Origin: Pseudomonadota bacterium
GTDB lineage: Bacteria > Pseudomonadota > Gammaproteobacteria > Burkholderiales > Burkholderiaceae_C
Assembly (NCBI GenBank): GCA_021846025.1
Contig: JAJZDV010000006.1
Location: 1 to 48,518, forward strand
Length of the DNA stretch: 48,518 bases
Direction: 5' to 3'
The notes under the pieces were generated by a model that saw only the letters and a program-made list of their open reading frames with translations, was not told where the DNA came from and made no database searches. This document shows, one piece after another, positions 45,938 through 48,518 of the stretch. Numbering within the stretch: the first letter of the stretch is position 1; each line of letters begins with the position of its first letter. The translations under genes and the position numbers were made by a program.

Positions 45938-47680
45938 TTACATGCGCTGCGGGCTGCTGACGCCCAGCACGGCCAGCGCATTGTGCAACACCTGCCGCAC
46001 GGCTTGCAGCAGGGCGAGGCGCGCCAGCTTGAGCGCGGCATCGTCCACCAGGACACGCTCGGCGTTGTAGAAGGCGTGGAAGCTGCCGGCGAGCTGACGC
46101 GCGTAGAACGCCACATCGTGCGGCGTCAGGTCGTGCGCCGCCTGGCGCAGCATCTCGGGGTAATGGGCCAGCAACAGCATCAGCTCCAGCTCGCGGGGGT
46201 GGGTGAGCGGACTCAGGTCGGCCCGTCGCAACGCCGCGCCATCGCCGCCGTCGCGTTCGGCCCATTGCGCCAGCACCGAACAGATGCGGGCGTGGGCGTA
46301 CTGCACGTAGTACACCGGGTTTTCATCGCTCTGCGCCAGGGCCAGATCGACGTCGAAGACGAACTCGGTGTCGGCCTTGCGGGACACCAGGAAAAAGCGC
46401 ACCGCGTCGCGTCCGCGCTGCAGGGCGGCGCCGCGCTCGACTGGCGTCATGTCGTCGCGCACGCCGCCGGACCACTCGATCAGATCGCGCACCGTGACGT
46501 AGCTGCCGGCGCGCTTGGAGATCTTCACTTCCTCGCCGCCGCGCATCACCGTCACCATCTTGTGCAGCACGTAGCTCGGGTAGGTTGCGGGAATGTCCGG
46601 GTTCGCCGCCTGCAGGCCGGCGCGCACCCGGGCGACGGTGCCGTGGTGGTCCGAGCCCTGGATGTTGATGGCGTGGTGGAAGCCGCGCTCCCACTTGGCC
46701 AGGTGATAGGCAACGTCGGGCAGGAAGTAGGTGTAGCTGCCGTCGGACTTGCGCATCACGCGGTCCTTGTCGTCGCCGAAATCGGTGGTGCGCAGCCACA
46801 GCGCGCCCTCGTGCGCGTAGGTGTGGCCGGAAGCGACCAGGGCCTGGACCGCGCGCTCCACCCGGCCGTCGGCATAGAGGCTGGACTCGAGGTAGTAATG
46901 GTCGAAACGGATGCCGAAGGTCTTGAGGTCGAGGTCTTGCTCGCGCCGCAGACAGGCCACGGCGAAGCGGCGGATGGCGTCGAGGTCGTCGGCGTCACCT
47001 GCCGCCTGCACCGCTGCGCCGTCTTCGGCCTGCACCACCGCCCGCGCCAGATAGTCGCGCGCGATCTCGGCGATGTACTCGCCGTTGTAGCCCGCCTCGG
47101 GCCAGCCGGCTGCGCCCGGCGCCAGCCCGCGCGCCCGCGCCTGCACCGACAGCGCCAGGTTCTGGATCTGCACCCCGGCGTCGTTGTAATAGAACTCGCG
47201 CGTCACCGCCCAGCCACGCGCGGCCAGCAAGGCGGCCATGGTGTCGCCCAGCGCGCCTTGCCGGCCGTGGCCGACATGCAGGGGACCGGTCGGGTTGGCC
47301 GAGACGAACTCGACCAGCACATGCCCGGCGCTGCCCACCGGCTCGCAGCCGTAAGCCTCGCCCAGGGCATGGACGGCCGCCACCACGGCCTGCTTGAGCG
47401 ATGCGGCCAGGGTGAAATTGATGAAGCCCGCGCCCGCCAGCTCGATGTTGGCCAACCCCGCCATCAAGGCCGCATCGGCACGCACGGCATCCATCAGGAT
47501 TGGGGCCACTTCGCGCGGGTTGCGCTGGAGGTGGCGGGCGAGCTGCAGCGGCAGCGCGCAGGAAAAATCACCGTGTCCGGCTGATTTGGGCCTCTCGAGT
47601 GCGGCTTCGGGGGCTTGCGGATGCAGATGTTTCGCGGTTGTGGTGAGAACTCCTGTCAACCGGGATAGATAGTCGCGCAT
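45938..47680 (-). CDS. argS: Arginyl-tRNA synthetase
   Basis: 580-residue class I synthetase. The N-terminal Add-1 domain is followed by [24 protein letters not shown] with the HVGH motif. The catalytic core contains [15 protein letters not shown] and [30 protein letters not shown], and the KMSKS-equivalent is [17 protein letters not shown]. The anticodon domain ends in [19 protein letters not shown] 47680 is the usual start. Probably first gene of argS-SPOR-dsbA. Confidence 0.95.
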   Translation of the reverse strand: MRDYLSRLTGVLTTTAKHLHPQAPEAALERPKSAGHGDFSCALPLQLARHLQRNPREVAPILMDAVRADAALMAGLANIELAGAGFINFTLAASLKQAVVAAVHALGEAYGCEPVGSAGHVLVEFVSANPTGPLHVGHGRQGALGDTMAALLAARGWAVTREFYYNDAGVQIQNLALSVQARARGLAPGAAGWPEAGYNGEYIAEIARDYLARAVVQAEDGAAVQAAGDADDLDAIRRFAVACLRREQDLDLKTFGIRFDHYYLESSLYADGRVERAVQALVASGHTYAHEGALWLRTTDFGDDKDRVMRKSDGSYTYFLPDVAYHLAKWERGFHHAINIQGSDHHGTVARVRAGLQAANPDIPATYPSYVLHKMVTVMRGGEEVKISKRAGSYVTVRDLIEWSGGVRDDMTPVERGAALQRGRDAVRFFLVSRKADTEFVFDVDLALAQSDENPVYYVQYAHARICSVLAQWAERDGGDGAALRRADLSPLTHPRELELMLLLAHYPEMLRQAAHDLTPHDVAFYARQLAGSFHAFYNAERVLVDDAALKLARLALLQAVRQVLHNALAVLGVSSPQRM

Positions 47681-47855
47681 TATGGTGGCGTTGCGATACA
47701 GAGTCTGCGCATTTTAGGGTCGCCCTCCGCCACGGGTTGCTGCCCTGCAGGTGTGGAACCGCGTTCGCAGCGCCCCTTGGGTTCCCCCTGGCCCTGCAGG
47801 CGGGTTTGCCGTCTGCATCGTGGCTCACGTTCATCTCTCGCTCGGAGTTTCACCC

Positions 47856-48224
47856 ATGAAAAAGATCATCCTCGCCATCACCCTGTCCTGTGCCGCCTTC
47901 ACCCTGCCGGGCCTGGTTTCAGCCCAAGCCGCCACGGCGCAAACCAGCAAAATGGCCACCTGCAACGCCGACGCCAAGACCAAGGCGCTCGCCGGCGAGG
48001 CCCGCAAGACCTTCATGAAGGAGTGCCTGAGCGCCAAAGCCGCCGAACCCGCCAAGAAAGTCGAAGAGAAAAAGGCCATGCCCGCCGCAGCTGCGCACGA
48101 CGGCAAGAAGCTGACCGTTCAGCAGGAAAAAATGGTCACCTGCAACAAGGACGCCAAGACCAAGGCGCTGAAGGGCGACGATCGCAAGAAGTTCATGAAG
48201 GAATGCCTGAGCGCCAAGAAGTAA
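47856..48224 (+). CDS. psiF: PsiF-repeat periplasmic protein
   Basis: 122 residues from ATG 47856 with GGAG 9 nt upstream. Signal peptide KKIILAITLSCAAFTLPGLVSAQA, then two PsiF repeats: one starting KMATCNADAKTKALAG and another KMVTCNKDAKTKALKG, each ending in FMKECLSAK, joined by a Lys/Glu/Ala linker. In E. coli psiF is phosphate-starvation inducible; I see no Pho box in the 175-bp upstream gap, so that control is not supported here. Each repeat keeps two cysteines. Confidence 0.88.
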   Translation: MKKIILAITLSCAAFTLPGLVSAQAATAQTSKMATCNADAKTKALAGEARKTFMKECLSAKAAEPAKKVEEKKAMPAAAAHDGKKLTVQQEKMVTCNKDAKTKALKGDDRKKFMKECLSAKK

Positions 48225-48299
48225 AAGGGCAAGAGCAACGCAGGGGTATCGCTTCCGTCACGGCCCGATGGCCGTGGCGCTGGCCGAGACCCTCTTTGC

Positions 48300-48336
48300 C
48301 AACACAACGGGGCTGCCTTGCAGCCCCGTTGTGTTG
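48300..48336. terminator. 17-bp perfect hairpin downstream of psiF
   Basis: CAACACAACGGGGCTGC (48300-48316) and GCAGCCCCGTTGTGTTG (48320-48336) are perfect complements around CTT. It lies 75 bp after psiF and 76 bp before the convergent SPOR gene's stop. No T run follows on the plus strand, but the stem is strong enough to serve as a bidirectional transcript end. Confidence 0.6.
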
Positions 48337-48411
48337 TGTCGGCAGCCCCCCGGCATGGCGTGAACTCCCGCCAGGTCCCTGGAACGACCAGCCGGTGCGG
48401 GCCGCACCGCG

Positions 48412-48518
48412 CTATTGCTGCACCACAGCGTAGGCGCTCAAGCCCAGGAGGCGCAGCTTGTGCAGCAGCGCCGTGTCCGGTGCTTGGCCCGGCAACGGGC
48501 CGATCTGCACGCGGTAGA
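48412..48518 (-). CDS. SPOR-domain protein, C-terminal end (RlpA-like, cut by window edge)
   Basis: Reading the minus strand from the window edge gives 34 codons and a TAG at 48412-48414. The peptide starts YRVQIGPLPG and ends LLGLSAYAVVQQ, which matches the last two strands and helix of a SPOR domain. The C-terminal location and form resemble RlpA lytic transglycosylases, but D,D-carboxypeptidases and other SPOR proteins end the same way. Confidence 0.6.
   Translation of the reverse strand, partial: YRVQIGPLPGQAPDTALLHKLRLLGLSAYAVVQQ

Noticed and set aside
48300-48336. Attachment site or transposon end
   Set aside because: No integrase or transposase, no tRNA gene and no direct target duplication are visible; terminator is simpler.

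Overview
The window is a GC-rich, densely coded stretch of chromosome, most likely from a facultatively autotrophic betaproteobacterium of the Burkholderiales; a Thiomonas-like sulfur oxidiser is my best guess, from gene content alone. The pointers are a divergent cbbR / Calvin-cycle operon, hprK-ptsN-hpf, fur/bamE/dapB next to hprK, FolE2, and separate heptose adenylyltransferase and Lpt genes. I see no tRNA, rRNA, CRISPR array, intact insertion sequence or phage gene.

Layout. 1-1084: end of transaldolase (tal), then rsmE. 999-11093: Calvin-cycle block. cbbR (minus) diverges from fbp-prk-tkt-gph-gap-pgk-fba (plus), closed by a hairpin terminator. No RuBisCO genes are present, so carboxylation must be encoded elsewhere. 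The cbbR-fbp gap holds a good sigma70-like promoter, helically phased TNA triplets expected for CbbR, and a leader of about 470 nt with several strong hairpins and a possible 26-codon leader peptide. 11142-13486: a redoxin, cbbY, a YCII-like protein and an unknown exported protein. 13678-18082: leuS-lptE-holA (minus). 18350-20656: MarR regulator, cytochrome b561 and two YceI proteins. 20733-26284 (mostly minus): exbD, exbB, dapB, bamE, divergent fur, and the hprK-ptsN-hpf set.

26285-41344: about 15 kb lying between hpf and rpoN, genes that are usually adjacent. It holds a patatin-like lipase, a decayed corA, and a tightly overlapping minus-strand set (FAD oxidoreductase, DUF1365, CFA-like methyltransferase, chalcone-isomerase-like protein, MFS transporter, DUF3833 lipoprotein, SDR, NTF2-like). 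Beside it lie folE2, a secreted glutathione peroxidase, and a divergent MerR/cobalamin photoreceptor-type regulator (LitR/CarH). Three copies of TTTTGTCCAGGAC lie between the peroxidase and litR genes. This looks like a light/photo-oxidative-stress membrane-lipid island. clcA and rfaE2 complete the segment.

41345-48518: rpoN, lptB, lptA, dsbA, a SPOR protein, argS, a PsiF-repeat protein, and the 3' end of a SPOR-domain gene.

Functional reading: the left third regenerates ribulose bisphosphate and salvages phosphoglycolate for CO2 fixation. The middle is envelope, iron and PTS-Ntr housekeeping. The accessory island probably remodels membrane fatty acids and detoxifies peroxides in response to light, under a B12-dependent repressor.
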